A stretch of DNA of 64,000 nt, from contig CM068838.1 of the NCBI GenBank assembly GCA_028554795.2, forward strand, positions 93,234,974 through 93,298,973. The letters are read 5' to 3'. The DNA is from Sinohyriopsis cumingii. Lineage: Eukaryota > Mollusca > Bivalvia > Unionida > Unionidae. How positions within the stretch are numbered: the first letter of the stretch is position 1; every line of letters begins with the position of its first letter. Below are positions 1 through 9,922 of this stretch, in pieces. A model generated the notes under the pieces. It was not told the origin of the DNA. It was given only the letters and a program-made list of their open reading frames with translations, and did not search any database. Made by a program: the position numbers and the translations under genes.

Positions 1-1080
1 CAAAGCGTGCAAACAATACCGACCTCAACAGAACACCCAGGAAGAACGCTCCTTGACGGGAACATGTGTCAGCGTGGAATTGTTCAAAGATCTGGATTTG
101 GGATACAAAATGTTAGAAGAGTACAAAATTTACTGCTTTCCCAAGACAGAACAGTAACACAAGGACGACTAGACTCAGAAAGGCATTTTCGCAGACTACG
201 TGGATTCCTTTTTTATACTGGCGCCACTCTCATAAAACAAAAAGGAAATTCAGAGCGAAATACTGGGAGCAGGAAGGCATCACTTTAGGCCACGTGGAGA
301 AAAACGAAGGAAGGCGATCGTTTGCCAAAGTGATGTTAAATTGCTTATGGGGAAATATGGCACAATGACCAAAGACGGAGTATTTGACAGAACCTTCCCG
401 CTACTTCCAGATGATTCACGACAAAACCAAATACATAAAACACGTGGATGTCCTTCGTGAGGACTTGATGTTAGACAATAACGAAGAAGAACTCGACTTT
501 GTAGAAGCCGACGATTTTGGAAATGTCATCATTGCGGCTTACGTGACAGCACATACTCGCTTAATATTGTACAAGGTTTATAACTTAGGAGATCGCGGCC
601 TTGTGTTGTGACACGGACAATTGCATCTACATCGATCGCATGGGTCAATGTCACCCTGACATCGAATGAGACCGTTTAGGTTCCTGGCCGGGCGAGCACC
701 TTGATAACATGATTCTAAGTTTTGCAAGTGGCGGTCCTAAAAATTACGGTTACAATTCCCGGGAACCAAAAGGAAAAGTGCACAGAGAGAGTAAATGTGA
801 AAGGATTGACTCTCAATTATGGCACCATTCGTGTGGTGAACTTTAACGCGTTGAAAGAAGCCTTGCAGTCTGGAGAGGATGAAAACTTTAAAGTGACCAC
901 CTACGAACCGCACAAGATTGTACGTGTTTACCCACACATGTATCGAATCGTGTACCATAAGCGAGTGCGGCTTCCCAACCACTTTACTTTGCCATACGGA
1001 CGGCGATATTGGTCGGCGTATAAAGGTGAAAACTTTAAAGACAGGTTGTACATTGTGAATAGAAACGTCAGGTGAGAAAG
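1..1080 (+). pseudogene. Polinton protein-primed DNA polymerase B, C-terminal part (fossil)
   Basis: Polinton PolB replicates the element from protein-primed ends. Recognisable pieces on the plus strand are a segment like 'VKLLMGKYG' near 345 (palm motif region), the catalytic motif C 'LCDTDN' near 605-620, the 'GGPKNYGYN' patch near 732-760 typical of Polinton polymerases, and the C-terminal 'VKGLTLNYGTIRVVNFNALK' stretch near 803-862 in an ORF covering 722-1075. The N-terminal exonuclease and the terminal-protein region would lie off the left edge. It is broken in several places. Assignment rests on motif order and is strong; copy age cannot be measured here. Confidence 0.8.
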
Positions 1081-1338
1081 ATAAATACTTTTAAACAGAT
1101 ATCATTCAAGCTGGATGACTCTCAAGTTGAATGCGATGCTGTGCCTTGTGATGAGAGCGATGCCAAACGCTGTAACATCAGCGATTCAGTACCACCTAAT
1201 GGGAGTTTTGCTACGACTACTTCAGCAGGACATCATGGTGACTTTGCTATGACTACTACTACCACTATACCTACCATGGAAAGTGATGCTGTGCATTTCA
1301 ATCCTGATGGATACGAAAGAGATGTCACTCGTTACTGA
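1072..1338 (+). other. Unrecognised ORF next to polymerase relic
   Basis: This 88-codon open stretch directly follows the polymerase C-terminus. It is Ser/Thr/Asp-rich with short repeats such as 'TTTTT' and 'ESDA', so it may be a low-complexity tail or a small accessory ORF of the same virus-like element. I do not recognise a domain. It could also be chance readthrough. Confidence 0.25.
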
Positions 1339-1489
1339 ACGTTTTACTGGTTTTTAATTTGGATGTCATCCTCCACGTGAAACCATGAGCCTACCACCCT
1401 ACGGATGTCATCCAAAAATGAGTAAACTCCTGCGGATTTCACCGTATCCTCATTTAAATGAGGCCGTGAAAGACAAGCATTAGTTCCCT

Positions 1490-1745
1490 ATGCGTTTGCC
1501 TGAATATTGCAACTTTGAAAGTTGTTTTCGAACGTTCCAAAGAAAATGACCTAACTATCTGGGAGGACCTACCTCCAAAGAATTAGCCAGAGCCGGATTT
1601 TTCTACTTGGGCAAAGAAGATCAATTCCAGTGCTTCAGTAGCGGTGTGTCACATCACGAGCGGGGACAGAAATATTCGGCCTACCTGGAACATGCTCAAT
1701 GGTCTCCGGATTGTCACTATCTACTTTTAGTGGGACAACCTCAGT
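1490..1745 (+). pseudogene. BIR-like (inhibitor-of-apoptosis type) domain of the virus-like element (fossil)
   Basis: A plus-strand frame reads 'ELARAGFFYLGKEDQFQCF' near 1580-1636, then 'EHAQWSPDCHYLL' near 1684-1722. This fits the baculovirus IAP repeat core: Ala-Gly-Phe-Tyr-x-Gly, a Cys-Phe pair, then Glu-His ... Pro-x-Cys-x-Phe/Tyr-Leu-Leu. An upstream piece with 'FESCFRTF' is consistent with the BIR start. BIR domains bind one zinc ion and block caspases or bind IAP antagonists. Family knowledge: some adintovirus/Polinton-like elements and many large DNA viruses carry BIR genes. Lying between polymerase and packaging ATPase, it is most simply an element gene, but a captured host IAP exon is possible. 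It is a fossil. Confidence 0.6.
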
Positions 1746-1959
1746 AATCTGTGGATGGATACTTAACAAGTGAACATTCGTTGTCTGACTGTGGAGATGA
1801 TATAACGAATTTAACTAATGCCGGTGAAAATTCAAATGAAACGCAATGAACAATTGCATCAGTAACGTCACCGAAGTTTAAATCACTGGTACGTGAATGA
1901 TCTACGAGGACTGATTCAGATGAAAGTGTTCCAATGGTCAGACTCTCTTAAACTGGACG

Positions 1960-2700
1960 TGGGCGAGAAGGATTGGTTTGTTGTTACTCAATCTTTACAC
2001 TACAAGGTAGACATACTGAACGAATTTCAGAAGAAGAGTTAGAGGATTACCAAAATCTTTTACACGATAGAAACTTAGTTCAACAGGTACATTTTGAACA
2101 GAGTGTGATGTGCATGTTAGTGACAAAACCATTTAGATTAGACACTGGGGTACAATCATCTCTGTGTAGAAAGTACACTTATTGCCTCTGACATAAAGAG
2201 ATATAAAAATAGCCAACCATGCCACGACCTTTATCAGTGGTGATATAACATATTCCGTGGAAGGAAATCAACGAGTGTATTCAAACGGTGGATGATTACC
2301 AACACTTACTACGAGAACTGTGTCCATTGAATTGGGGTCGACGAATGGTGTGTGTCTTAGTGACTTGCTTTCTGGGATTTCATTTACCAACCGATTCCTT
2401 GTCGGCTAGGTACGTCCTCTACTGTACCAAACAAAAAACATGATGGCGTTTTCTTTAAATGTCCAGGAGAAACTTGTTCTGTTAAAAGTTTTGCGCTTTC
2501 ATTTAAAAACTTCACGACCTATGTTTGAAGAAATGTTTCTTTGTGAAATTTGAGTCACTCCGGACGCTTACGAAGATGTGTGTATAGTTTATGACTTAAA
2601 GTGAAATTGTAGTCATTCCGGATGCTTACGAAGACGTATGTATAGTTTATGCCTTACACTCTTACTGAAAAGATTACGTGACTGGAAACGTTGGGGTTTC
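1960..2700 (+). other. Unrecognised, internally repeated coding-like region of the family-1 element
   Basis: Open stretches at 1973-2191 and about 2250-2440 encode two related peptides. Both have a Glu/Asp-rich start, 'DYQNLL' or 'DYQHLL', then 'VMCMLVT' or 'VCVLVT', which suggests an internal duplication. At 2548-2660 a roughly 63-base unit containing 'cggacgcttacgaagaygt' is tandemly doubled. I do not recognise the family. The position between polymerase and packaging ATPase suggests an element gene. Confidence 0.35.
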
Positions 2701-2933
2701 GAGGCTTGGACAAAAGAAGTGGCTTAATTGGACGATATTTGTATTATACATTCATAGGAAAAGGTAAACTTATAGTGTCCAGTGGAAAAATTAACTTTTA
2801 AGCCTGTGTTATTGATAGTGTCAAAAGAAAAAAGAACCCGACACAGAGTGCAACCACCCCGTCCAAGACAGTTCGGTCATTAACATTCCTGAAAGATCAT
2901 TCTGGGAGGACACTGTGTGATATTCCCTGCAGT

Positions 2934-3080
2934 ATGGCTGACTCTACTGTCTCTACACCCTCTTCACCCTCTTCTTCCACTTTCAAAGTCATCGACGATA
3001 GTCGAGAGGCCTTGTATCTTTTCCATCCCTATAACATGTTAATTGCCGGACCTAGCTCTTCAGGCAAAACCGAACTCTAA
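2934..3080 (+). pseudogene. Packaging ATPase (FtsK/A32-like), N-terminal piece (fossil)
   Basis: The 48-codon open stretch starts with ATG, has a Ser/Thr/Pro-rich lead, then 'HPYNMLIAGPSSSGKTEL'. The hydrophobic strand followed by G-x4-GKT is a Walker A motif in the setting used by FtsK/A32-type genome-packaging ATPases of Polintons, where the P-loop sits close to the N-terminus. The sequence directly after it is a SINE fragment on the opposite strand, so the rest of the ATPase has been displaced or lost. It is a fossil. Confidence 0.65.
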
Positions 3081-3081
3081 C

Positions 3082-3158
3082 CCACGCATACAGAGGTAAG
3101 ATGGCAGTGATACGGAACGGTGAGCACTTTAGACCACTCGGCCACTCGGGGCCCCAAG
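3082..3158 (-). mobile_element. tRNA-derived SINE, head-only fragment
   Basis: On the minus strand this stretch matches the head of the full SINE at 6.79-7.04 kb. It shares 'gtggccgagtggtctaaag', which carries the Pol III box A, and the following 'tatcactgccatcttacctctg'. It ends before box B and the SINE body. It lies right behind the Walker A motif of the packaging-ATPase relic, so it inserted into, or was rearranged within, the virus-like element. Loss of the 3' part is unusual, because SINEs are normally truncated at the 5' end. Confidence 0.75.
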
Positions 3159-3179
3159 AAAGAAAGTGAAGAATGAACG

Positions 3180-4320
3180 TATAAATACATACTTCAGAAG
3201 CAAAGAGAACAGATAGATCAGCAGCAGCAACAACATGATCTAGACAGAGGATTTATAGACGCGAAAGAGTTAGCCTTCTCTTTCCGAAGAAGCAGGCCCT
3301 ATCCTGTGGGAAAGGCTGTCGCCGGACGTGAAAGCAATCTTAGACGACACAAAATTGCCATAACTTCACCTTGACAACAAACTGCCTTTTTCAAAGTTAT
3401 CCCAATACTCTAGAAAATATACTAGTTGAATTACCAATTGTATGTTAGTAAGTTAAATAAATAAACGTGTGTCTATAAGCACTTCAATATTTTCTTTTTT
3501 TTAAAAAAAGTGTGTATATAAGCATTTCATTTCTTTGTTTAATGAAAAATTATAATTTGTTTGTAGTTAGTGTTTGTAATTACAAAAGTGAGTGAGTGAT
3601 TCTTAATGGTCCGTGCATTCCATGTTTTTGTGATAATATGGGTCTTGTAAGTTTTTCTAACAGAGGATGTTTCCTTCACATCCGCGCTTCACAGATATAA
3701 AGAGAAAGCATTCGTCATTCTGGCTACACGTCGTTGTTTCGTGAACTACAAAGAATGAATAACATAATTAAAAAATTGCATGAACACCAAATGCACCTGG
3801 AATATGCCAGGCGCCTCCTGGTTTTGCTGGTCATGGAGGCAATCCAGGAAAGTGCAAGACTCGAAGAGGGAGGAGGAGGAGAGAAAAAAGAAAGAGAATG
3901 AAAAATTAATCATTCCTCACAGTGTGAGGTCAAGCCTGAAGTGAGGACGCCTACACAACCCATACGATGTCAGCTACAGCCACATCCACAACTTCCACAG
4001 CAGCCACAACAACCACTGCAACCAGTACCAGCACCGCGGCCACTACCATCACCGCAACCTCATCGTCCACGGGTGTGGCATTGGAGAAGGAGGAAAGTCT
4101 TCACTATTTAACAAAGTGACAACTGGACGATCAGGCTACTCATCCCCTTTCTTCGCTTCCGACTACTCAAATCAACTGGAATAACGATTAGAGCCGTCGA
4201 TGTGTCTGTGATGTCCGGCCTGAAAGGTGCAACAATTAATCAGGTGCATCTGGAGTTCATATTAACAACCTTTATCAGGGATACACAAATACTCTAGAAA
4301 AGAGACTATTAAAGATGCCA
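3180..4320 (+). other. Small virion-like ORF remnants of the family-1 element
   Basis: Coding-like plus-strand pieces include one with 'AGPILWERLSPDVKAILDD' near 3296-3352. An open frame at 3755-3901 starts ATG and encodes 48 residues: 'MNNIIKKLHEHQMHLEYARR', then hydrophobic residues and a Gly/Glu/Lys-rich end. Low-complexity His/Asn/Thr/Gln sequence lies around 3960-4080. A TATA-like 'gatataaaga' at about 3694 precedes the 3755 ORF. I recognise no domain; size and place fit small structural proteins of Polintons. The pieces are interrupted. Confidence 0.4.
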
Positions 4321-4765
4321 ATTTGTGTGCATGTGGAGAAGTGTGACTATAAACACTCACTCTTTTCCTGGTGTGATTATGTGGGTGTGGGTGTCTGTGT
4401 GTGTGTGTTTGTTTTGTATGCGTTCGCGTACGTTTGTATGGAAAGTAGATAATGTGGTTTTTACCATCTTCCCTTGTGTGGATAGCATATTTTGGGGTTT
4501 GTGGATAGTATATAATTTGTCTTCTTCATGTGTGTGGATAGTATTTGTGTGATTTTTTTCTTTCTTTTTTTTCCTCGTGTGTGGATAGTAAGTTTTAGGG
4601 TTTGTGGATAGCTAATGCTAGTTTTTCTTCTTAGCATGTGTGGATACTATATTTGAAATTGTTTTTTCGTCTTCTTCTCGTGTGTGGATAATAGATTTTG
4701 TGTTTGTATGGATTCCCGTACGGTTGCGTGGATAGTAGATACTATGCGAAGTGAGTGTAAGTGAT
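4310..4765 (+). repeat. GT-rich degenerate minisatellite ('tgtgtggatagta')
   Basis: A core close to 'gtgtgtggatagta' recurs at least nine times at irregular spacing, joined by T-rich stretches such as 'ttcttcttc'. It has no supported coding content. It sits inside the right-hand part of the family-1 element, before the Lys/Glu-rich coil and the terminal repeat. Confidence 0.7.
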
Positions 4766-5047
4766 GTTTTAGTTCACGTCTGTGCTAGACATAAATAAAA
4801 TCAAGCGTTCGTAATTCCCTCCAATCAACATTGAATACTCAACAAAATGGGTAGTAATCATTTGGACAAAATTATAAAGCTGCAATAAATGATTTGTTCT
4901 ATTGGGATGGTGGAGGAAATATTGGTGAGATTGGAGGATTGTTATGGCTATACTCACCACCGTCTCGAATTGGAGATACATAATATAGGGAAGGCAAAGG
5001 AAATGTGAAGAGAAATAATAAAGGAGGAAAACATAAGAAAAGGACGA

Positions 5048-5208
5048 TGAAGAGAACATAAAACCAACGAGGGAGTGGAATGAAAAAATAGAAAAGGTAG
5101 AGGAAAATGAAAAGAGGAAGAAAGAGGAGGATGAAAATAAAAAGCAGAAAGAGGAAAAGAATCAGAAGAAGAAGGCAAAGAGTGTAGGGCAGAAAATAAT
5201 AAGCTGGT
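5048..5208 (+). other. Lys/Glu-rich coil-forming ORF remnant
   Basis: A plus-strand frame through here is almost entirely Lys, Glu, Asn and Gln ('EENEKRKKEEDENKKQKEE', ending 'KSVGQKIISW'), so it would form a charged coiled coil or a nucleic-acid-binding tail. It lies just before the terminal region of the family-1 element and is probably one of its accessory ORFs. No specific family is recognised. Confidence 0.35.
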
Positions 5209-5254
5209 AGAGTAATATAAGGAATTAAAAGAAGAAAACCATGGGCTCTTTTCT

Positions 5255-5660
5255 ATGCCACTGATATGCCTCGTAAAGATTTGATTTCCTGCCTATTTTT
5301 TTCTATTTTTATTTAGTATTCTACATGTGTTTACCAAAGACGCCACGTATTCAGGTCAGCCACTTGCCACATTGTTGCCAAAAGCCATTACTGTGACGTC
5401 ACCCACCTGTTCGTTTTTCCCTTTGTCCCTACAAATGCCAAATACTTGCTTTTGTTCCTCTATAGTTCCAACCATGTTAAAATTCCCCATGTTCAATTCC
5501 CATTGTCCCTATACATCCTGTCCGTATATCGCCTCGGGTATATTTTAATCGTAAGTCACATTGTCTCTATAAATCTTGTCCCTATATCACCGGGGGGGGG
5601 GGGGATATTTTAATGGCAAGTCGTCTCGTCCCAATATCGCCCCCACTAACTACTGATATC
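5255..5660 (+). repeat. Terminal repeat region of the family-1 virus-like element
   Basis: A short gene-end sequence ('tatgcc...tttctatttttattta') is followed by irregular copies of 'catgttaaattcccattgtccctata' with linkers, including a G run of about 13 at 5591. The same gene-end plus repeat arrangement is at 10.85-11.18 kb, and an inverted copy is at 19.85-20.11 kb. Recurrence at three places as the outer edge of virus-like sequence suggests a terminal inverted repeat. The exact element edge is not determined. Confidence 0.65.
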
Positions 5661-6793
5661 ACACATATTGATAAACAAATCCGTAATACCCTCGATTGTG
5701 ACGATTCCACTCGACGCGCTCTTTTGTTGACCCTTGTTTAGTTTATTGCTACCGTTGTAAAGGTCAATTGCGATAGATAATTTTTGTCTGGAAGATTCTT
5801 GGTGAAAGTTCATGTACAGAACATTCAATAATCTGGATCGAATATATTTTGTTTACAGAAAATTATTGTTAAATTTTAAAAGAACAATTTATATTTAATT
5901 TGAAATGAGTAAATATGCATACATGACCCATGTGACTTTCATTATAGGCATAATCAATATTTAACACCAATTCTATTATCGTACAGATTAGATACCTTTC
6001 GATTCGTATTATACGGATATTTGAATCCAGGTCCGCGGGTAAACGGCACCCAACTACTTGCCTCCACACACCAGTCCATATTCCATTACGTCTACGCATA
6101 CATCAAAACACAAGGAAGCAACACCAGTCGGTGCTACATGCACTCGTGCGTATCAGACACACTGTCATTTCAACCTAGTAATAATTCTCATATATCTACA
6201 CAATTATTCCGGAATAATACGAAATAAATAGAGTTATATAAGATTAAGTACATAGCATTACAAATATAATTGAACTAATACGTGAATTACCTGATATTCC
6301 AATCAAAATATTGATAATGTTTTACTGGAGAGAAATAATTTCATTACCGCGCTGATCACAAGACTATTGTGAAAATCGCAGTTATTTTTAGATGCAGACT
6401 TAGCCAAGTGGTGCAAATGCCCGTTTCCCGATACAGACAAATCCAGTCCAACTCCAATAAGGCACGAATTATTGTTTTTTCTTAAAGTGATATTTTACTT
6501 TGAATTGGGAATGAGAGTTATTTATTAATATTTTCTGTGGCACCAAATGATTTATATACAGTTCAAATCAAACAAAGCTCGAATTGTTTGTTCTTAATGT
6601 GCAGTTTTACTTAGATTTTCTGTGAATAATCACAAGACGCAGCAAAAAAATAAACGGTAAATCGCGGAGATAACGCGTGATCCCTAAGAAAGTACCATTT
6701 CAATATGTTATAAAGAATAAACTTTCCTTGCACTCATGAAAATGTGGAGTTTTCACCCACTCGATGAAATATATCAGTTATTTAGACGTTACA
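5661..6793. other. No supported gene
   Basis: AT-rich sequence between the family-1 end and the SINE. A 60-codon minus-strand open stretch at 5646-5828 and two shorter ones have no recognisable motif and no splice context. I see nothing else here. Confidence 0.5.
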
Positions 6794-7036
6794 GAGGCCT
6801 TTAGTGGCCGAGTGGTCTAAAGCGCTCTCCGTTACGGATCACTGCCATCTCACCTCTGTCTGCGTGTGTTCGAGTCTCGGATTCAGCCAATGTGTGTATG
6901 TGCGAAAGCTTGCCAGTAGCTTCTCGTGGGTCGGTCTTTCTTTCTGGGGTTTTCCCGGGTTCTTCCTCCACCATTAATACTGGCCGCAAAACGGCGTTAA
7001 ACCCTACAGGAGCAGCAACAACAACAACAACAACAG
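6794..7036 (+). mobile_element. tRNA-derived SINE, apparently full length
   Basis: The head is tRNA-like (Ser/Leu type). Box A 'tggccgagtgg' is at 6805-6815 and box B 'gttcgagtctc' at about 6869-6879; the wide spacing suggests a tRNA with a long variable arm. The body continues through 'cgcaaaacggcgttaaaccct' near 6986-7008 and ends in a (caa)n-type tail to about 7036. The 'aacggcgttaaac' tail is common in invertebrate, especially molluscan, SINEs. It does not close into a clean cloverleaf with an acceptor stem, so it is not called a tRNA gene. A half copy lies at 3.08-3.16 kb. Confidence 0.85.
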
Positions 7037-7046
7037 TCGTTATAAG

Positions 7047-7133
7047 CAAATATTCTCTCTCTCCCTCTCTGTCTGTCTGTTTATCTGTCCCTCTCTGTCG
7101 CACACACACACACACACATACATTCATATACAC

Positions 7134-7212
<79 letters not shown>

Positions 7213-7338
7213 CAGAGAGAGAGAGAGAAAGAGGGACGTGTTAGCGTATCTATCTATCTATCTATCGAGAGAGAGGGACGTGTTAGCGTATCTATATATC
7301 TATCTATCTATCTATCGAGAGGGAGAGAGAGAGAGAGA
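7047..7338. repeat. Compound microsatellite (CT, CA, TA, GA, TATC)
   Basis: Consecutive tracts of (ct)n, (ca)n, (ta)n from about 7139 and (ga)n, then two related blocks of 'gggacgtgttagcgtatctat' with (tatc)n and (ga)n. The tract ends one base into the predicted 5' splice donor of the P450 first exon at 7340, so that donor reads 'gtctctctct' on the minus strand. Confidence 0.9.
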
Positions 7339-7339
7339 C

Positions 7340-7715
7340 CTTTTCCGCCATTAAGAATTATCATCGGAAGTGTGACAGCTGGTCTGTCCGAAAATTATTC
7401 CCCACGTTTGATGAAGAGCTCTCTTATGGCGTCATAACCACAGACGACAATCGTTGGAATGGGTCCCAGGTACAATTTGTAGATGTCACCATATCTCTTT
7501 TGTAACCTTCTTAGACATATTCTTAAATCGGGGTCGGCAGTCAGCTCCATCATATTACCCACCAGAGGTATCCAGGCGGGTCCTGGGGCCATTTTACCAT
7601 GATAGCGATTTCTAAAGAATAAGATTGCGAGAAAACTGACAACAAGGAATCCAAGTGATGTGGAAAATATGTCAAGTCCAAAGAGAAGTGAAGACTTTGC
7701 ACTGATAATCCAAAG
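7340..7715 (-). pseudogene. Cytochrome P450 (CYP2 clan) first exon, broken, orphan
   Basis: It encodes the membrane anchor and N-terminal region of a microsomal monooxygenase: a hydrophobic segment ('LGFLVVSFLAILFF', then 'RNRYHGKMAPGPAW'), the proline hinge 'PGPAWIPLVGN', and 'LQKRYGDIYKLYLGPIPTIV' leading to 'AIRELFIKRGE'. The family continues here with 'YFSDRP'; the sequence has a stop (taa, 7395-7397) and then resumes in the same frame with 'FSDRPAVTLPMIILNGGKG' to a phase-1 donor at 7340/7339. The frame is open back to a stop at 7716-7718, but the only in-frame ATG (7592) lies after the anchor, so the true start is lost or in an upstream exon. No second exon is found to the left. A single-gene relic is likely. 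Confidence 0.85.
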
Positions 7716-8255
7716 TTATCTTAGAATCAAGACAATAAATCGAAAAGACCCCAGTTACACAATGAATTAAACAGGTGTGGTTTATATTATTTAAGCTGTA
7801 AATAGCTTCACAGTCTTAAATTCACAACATATATCTCTAATGACTTTCACCATTACATCGAACTGAACAAGTGGATTAACTCGAAGGTACAAATCGTCTG
7901 CTGCGTACCGTATCAACACTGACTTATATACGAAATGGTAATGTATAATCAACATTTCAGGTCAGTCCATGACATTGATTGCACCTATGTGCGCATGCCT
8001 GTCGAACAAAAAGTCTGACGCAATGCTGTTGGAATGTTTATATTTTAGGTTGTTGTTAATTCCAGTCTTTAGTAAAACAAATTTAGAAACTGCATTAACA
8101 AACCGTGCATTCCTGATGACATCATTCAACTTTAACCAACAATTTATTTTTAGGAAGGATGTGTGGTTAATATTGCTGTTCTTTGCTTTTTTAAAATATC
8201 GAAGTTACTATTATAAACAAAAATAACCGCAATGTTTCGTAACATTCATATAATA

Positions 8256-8304
<49 letters not shown>

Positions 8305-8827
8305 CTTTTTTTTAAAGAGGGTAACACAATTAGCTGAAGAACTAATTTACATTGAGGCCATCATGCAAAGGAATTTATTTATTCTAACCGCTTCTCTCTA
8401 GCCACTGGATATATTGGGTTTGGAAGAAAGAAATAGTACGGGTATTTCCAATATCAGCTGGAATACCATTCCAAAGCAAAGTTACTGAGCATTGGATACT
8501 GTTTTTGAATGATCTCTTATATGGTTTGAAAATTTTATAATGTTTGGTAGACATCGATCGCAGATGTGGAGTATTACCAGTTAGCTTATAATGGAATAGC
8601 GATTGTAAATATTCAGGACCACACTAAAAGGATATCTTGTACATTAATTTGGCTTTTCTCAATCAGATTCGGTCTTTTATATAATATTAAATATTCTAAT
8701 TATTATTGCAATATTTTAATTTATATCATATTAAATATTCTACTTCATCTACTTTCTTACGTTAATTAATAATTGCCTGTCCTGTTCTAAGCGATGATTG
8801 AAAACGAACATGCATATTGTACAATAT

Positions 8828-8905
<78 letters not shown>

Positions 8906-9350
8906 TTAATGAACGCCTCATATCCCCGATTGTGTCTGCTACAAAATGTAGTTGTATGCTTTTTATGGTTGTTTACAATCACCTTTGCATAATGATAAGT
9001 TAATTGTTTTCAGTTTATAGTTTATATTTGTCTTCACAATGATTAAATCAATATAATGAACACTTATGATTTATAGATGAACGATGGTTTTAATGATAAA
9101 CGTAGAGCACTACAAACACATGGTTAGCTACCCCATTACATATGAAAGCTTTGCAATTCAAGTACCAGCGCATGGAAGTTAATGTCGGAATAGAAACTAA
9201 GCGAAATGATGAACCAACAAGAGGTATTTAAAATATTTTAATATATTTACAGTTGATCTAAGTGATTACTCTGTTTTAGTAACAATAACACCGACCATAA
9301 ATTCTGTCTCTCTCTGTCTGTCTCTCTGTGTAGTCGGTTTCCTTTACAAT

Positions 9351-9405
<55 letters not shown>

Positions 9406-9546
9406 AACACACATCCTTTGGTCGGTGTGACTTAACTTTAACCATCTTTCATAAGTCCATAGACATTGTGGGATGGAAAAAACCAAACGAAAATCTCTAA
9501 TATCGTCACTATATAGATTTTATCCCGTATCTTGCTACGATTGTCC

Positions 9547-9590
<44 letters not shown>

Positions 9591-9700
9591 AAAAAGTAAG
9601 CGTCTTTTGGTTTTAATGTTTAGAATAAGAATCTACACTCACACATTCACACGTACACCAGGGTAAATAAAATGGGTTTTTGAGTTTTAATTCATGTTTA
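7716..9700. other. AT-rich stretch with microsatellites, no supported gene
   Basis: Contains (taa)n at about 8255-8302, (ta)n at about 8831-8902, (ct)n plus (ca)n at about 9349-9413 and (ac)n at about 9549-9586. The piece at 8.32-8.65 kb has a moderately complex, repeat-like texture that I cannot assign. Open stretches through the (ta)n and (ct)n tracts are repeat artefacts. Confidence 0.6.
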
Positions 9701-9710
9701 TTGAAATACT

Positions 9711-9753
9711 ATCTCTTTTCGAGAGACATGGGTGGCCCTGCAAAGGGCCTTTG
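9711..9753 (-). terminator. Histone-type mRNA 3' stem-loop with downstream purine element
   Basis: The minus strand reads 'caaaggccctttgcagggccaccca' (9753-9729). This is a 6-base stem GGCCCT/AGGGCC around a 4-base loop TTGC, with the conserved CAAA and ACCCA flanks of replication-dependent histone mRNAs; the usual loop is TTTC or similar. Nine bases further, 'gaaaagagat' (9720-9711) matches the purine-rich histone downstream element, and its AAAAGAG can pair with the CUCUUUU of U7 snRNA. A standard 'aataaa' lies at about 9702-9697. The site is about 170 bases beyond the stop of the minus-strand ORF at 9923-10360. No histone coding sequence is visible. The motif is well supported; its use by this transcript is inference. 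Confidence 0.75.
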
Positions 9754-9922
9754 AGTCTTGGTGGCTTTTAAATAACAAAACTTAGGAAGCAATCAACTTT
9801 AACTGCCTTAAGCCTTTGTTACTTGTGGACTGCGTACTGTCGATGATGATGATGATGATGATGATTATTTGGTAGAAATTACTTAGGGTGGTATGGCAGG
9901 TGTTGTCACAGGGTTGGGTTGT

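Larger units (their letters stand above)
1..5660 (+). mobile_element. Polinton/Maverick (adintovirus-like) fossil, family 1, copy 1
   Basis: This is the right-hand part of a virus-like element that continues off the left edge. On the plus strand, in order, it shows a protein-primed type B DNA polymerase, a BIR-like segment, an unrecognised ORF region, the start of a packaging ATPase, small virion-like ORFs, a GT-rich minisatellite, a Lys/Glu-rich coil and a terminal repeat region. Polymerase plus packaging ATPase is the family's signature. It is a fossil with many interruptions (tens), and a SINE half-copy has inserted in the ATPase region. The right-end repeat region recurs at 10.93-11.18 kb and, inverted, at 19.85-20.11 kb, so the family had several copies in this locus. 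It looks old, with no long open frame left. Confidence 0.8.

Noticed and set aside
4769-5178. Minus-strand Ser/Phe-rich open frames
   Set aside because: They are shadows of the Lys/Glu-rich plus-strand coil and low-complexity sequence.
6794-6885. Possible functional tRNA-Ser/Leu gene
   Set aside because: Box A and box B are present, but no acceptor stem closes and the sequence runs into a SINE body with a 'cggcgttaaac' tail, so it is the head of a SINE.
8749-8992. Open frames on both strands reading Ile-Tyr repeats
   Set aside because: They are translations of a (ta)n microsatellite and carry no protein-like sequence.
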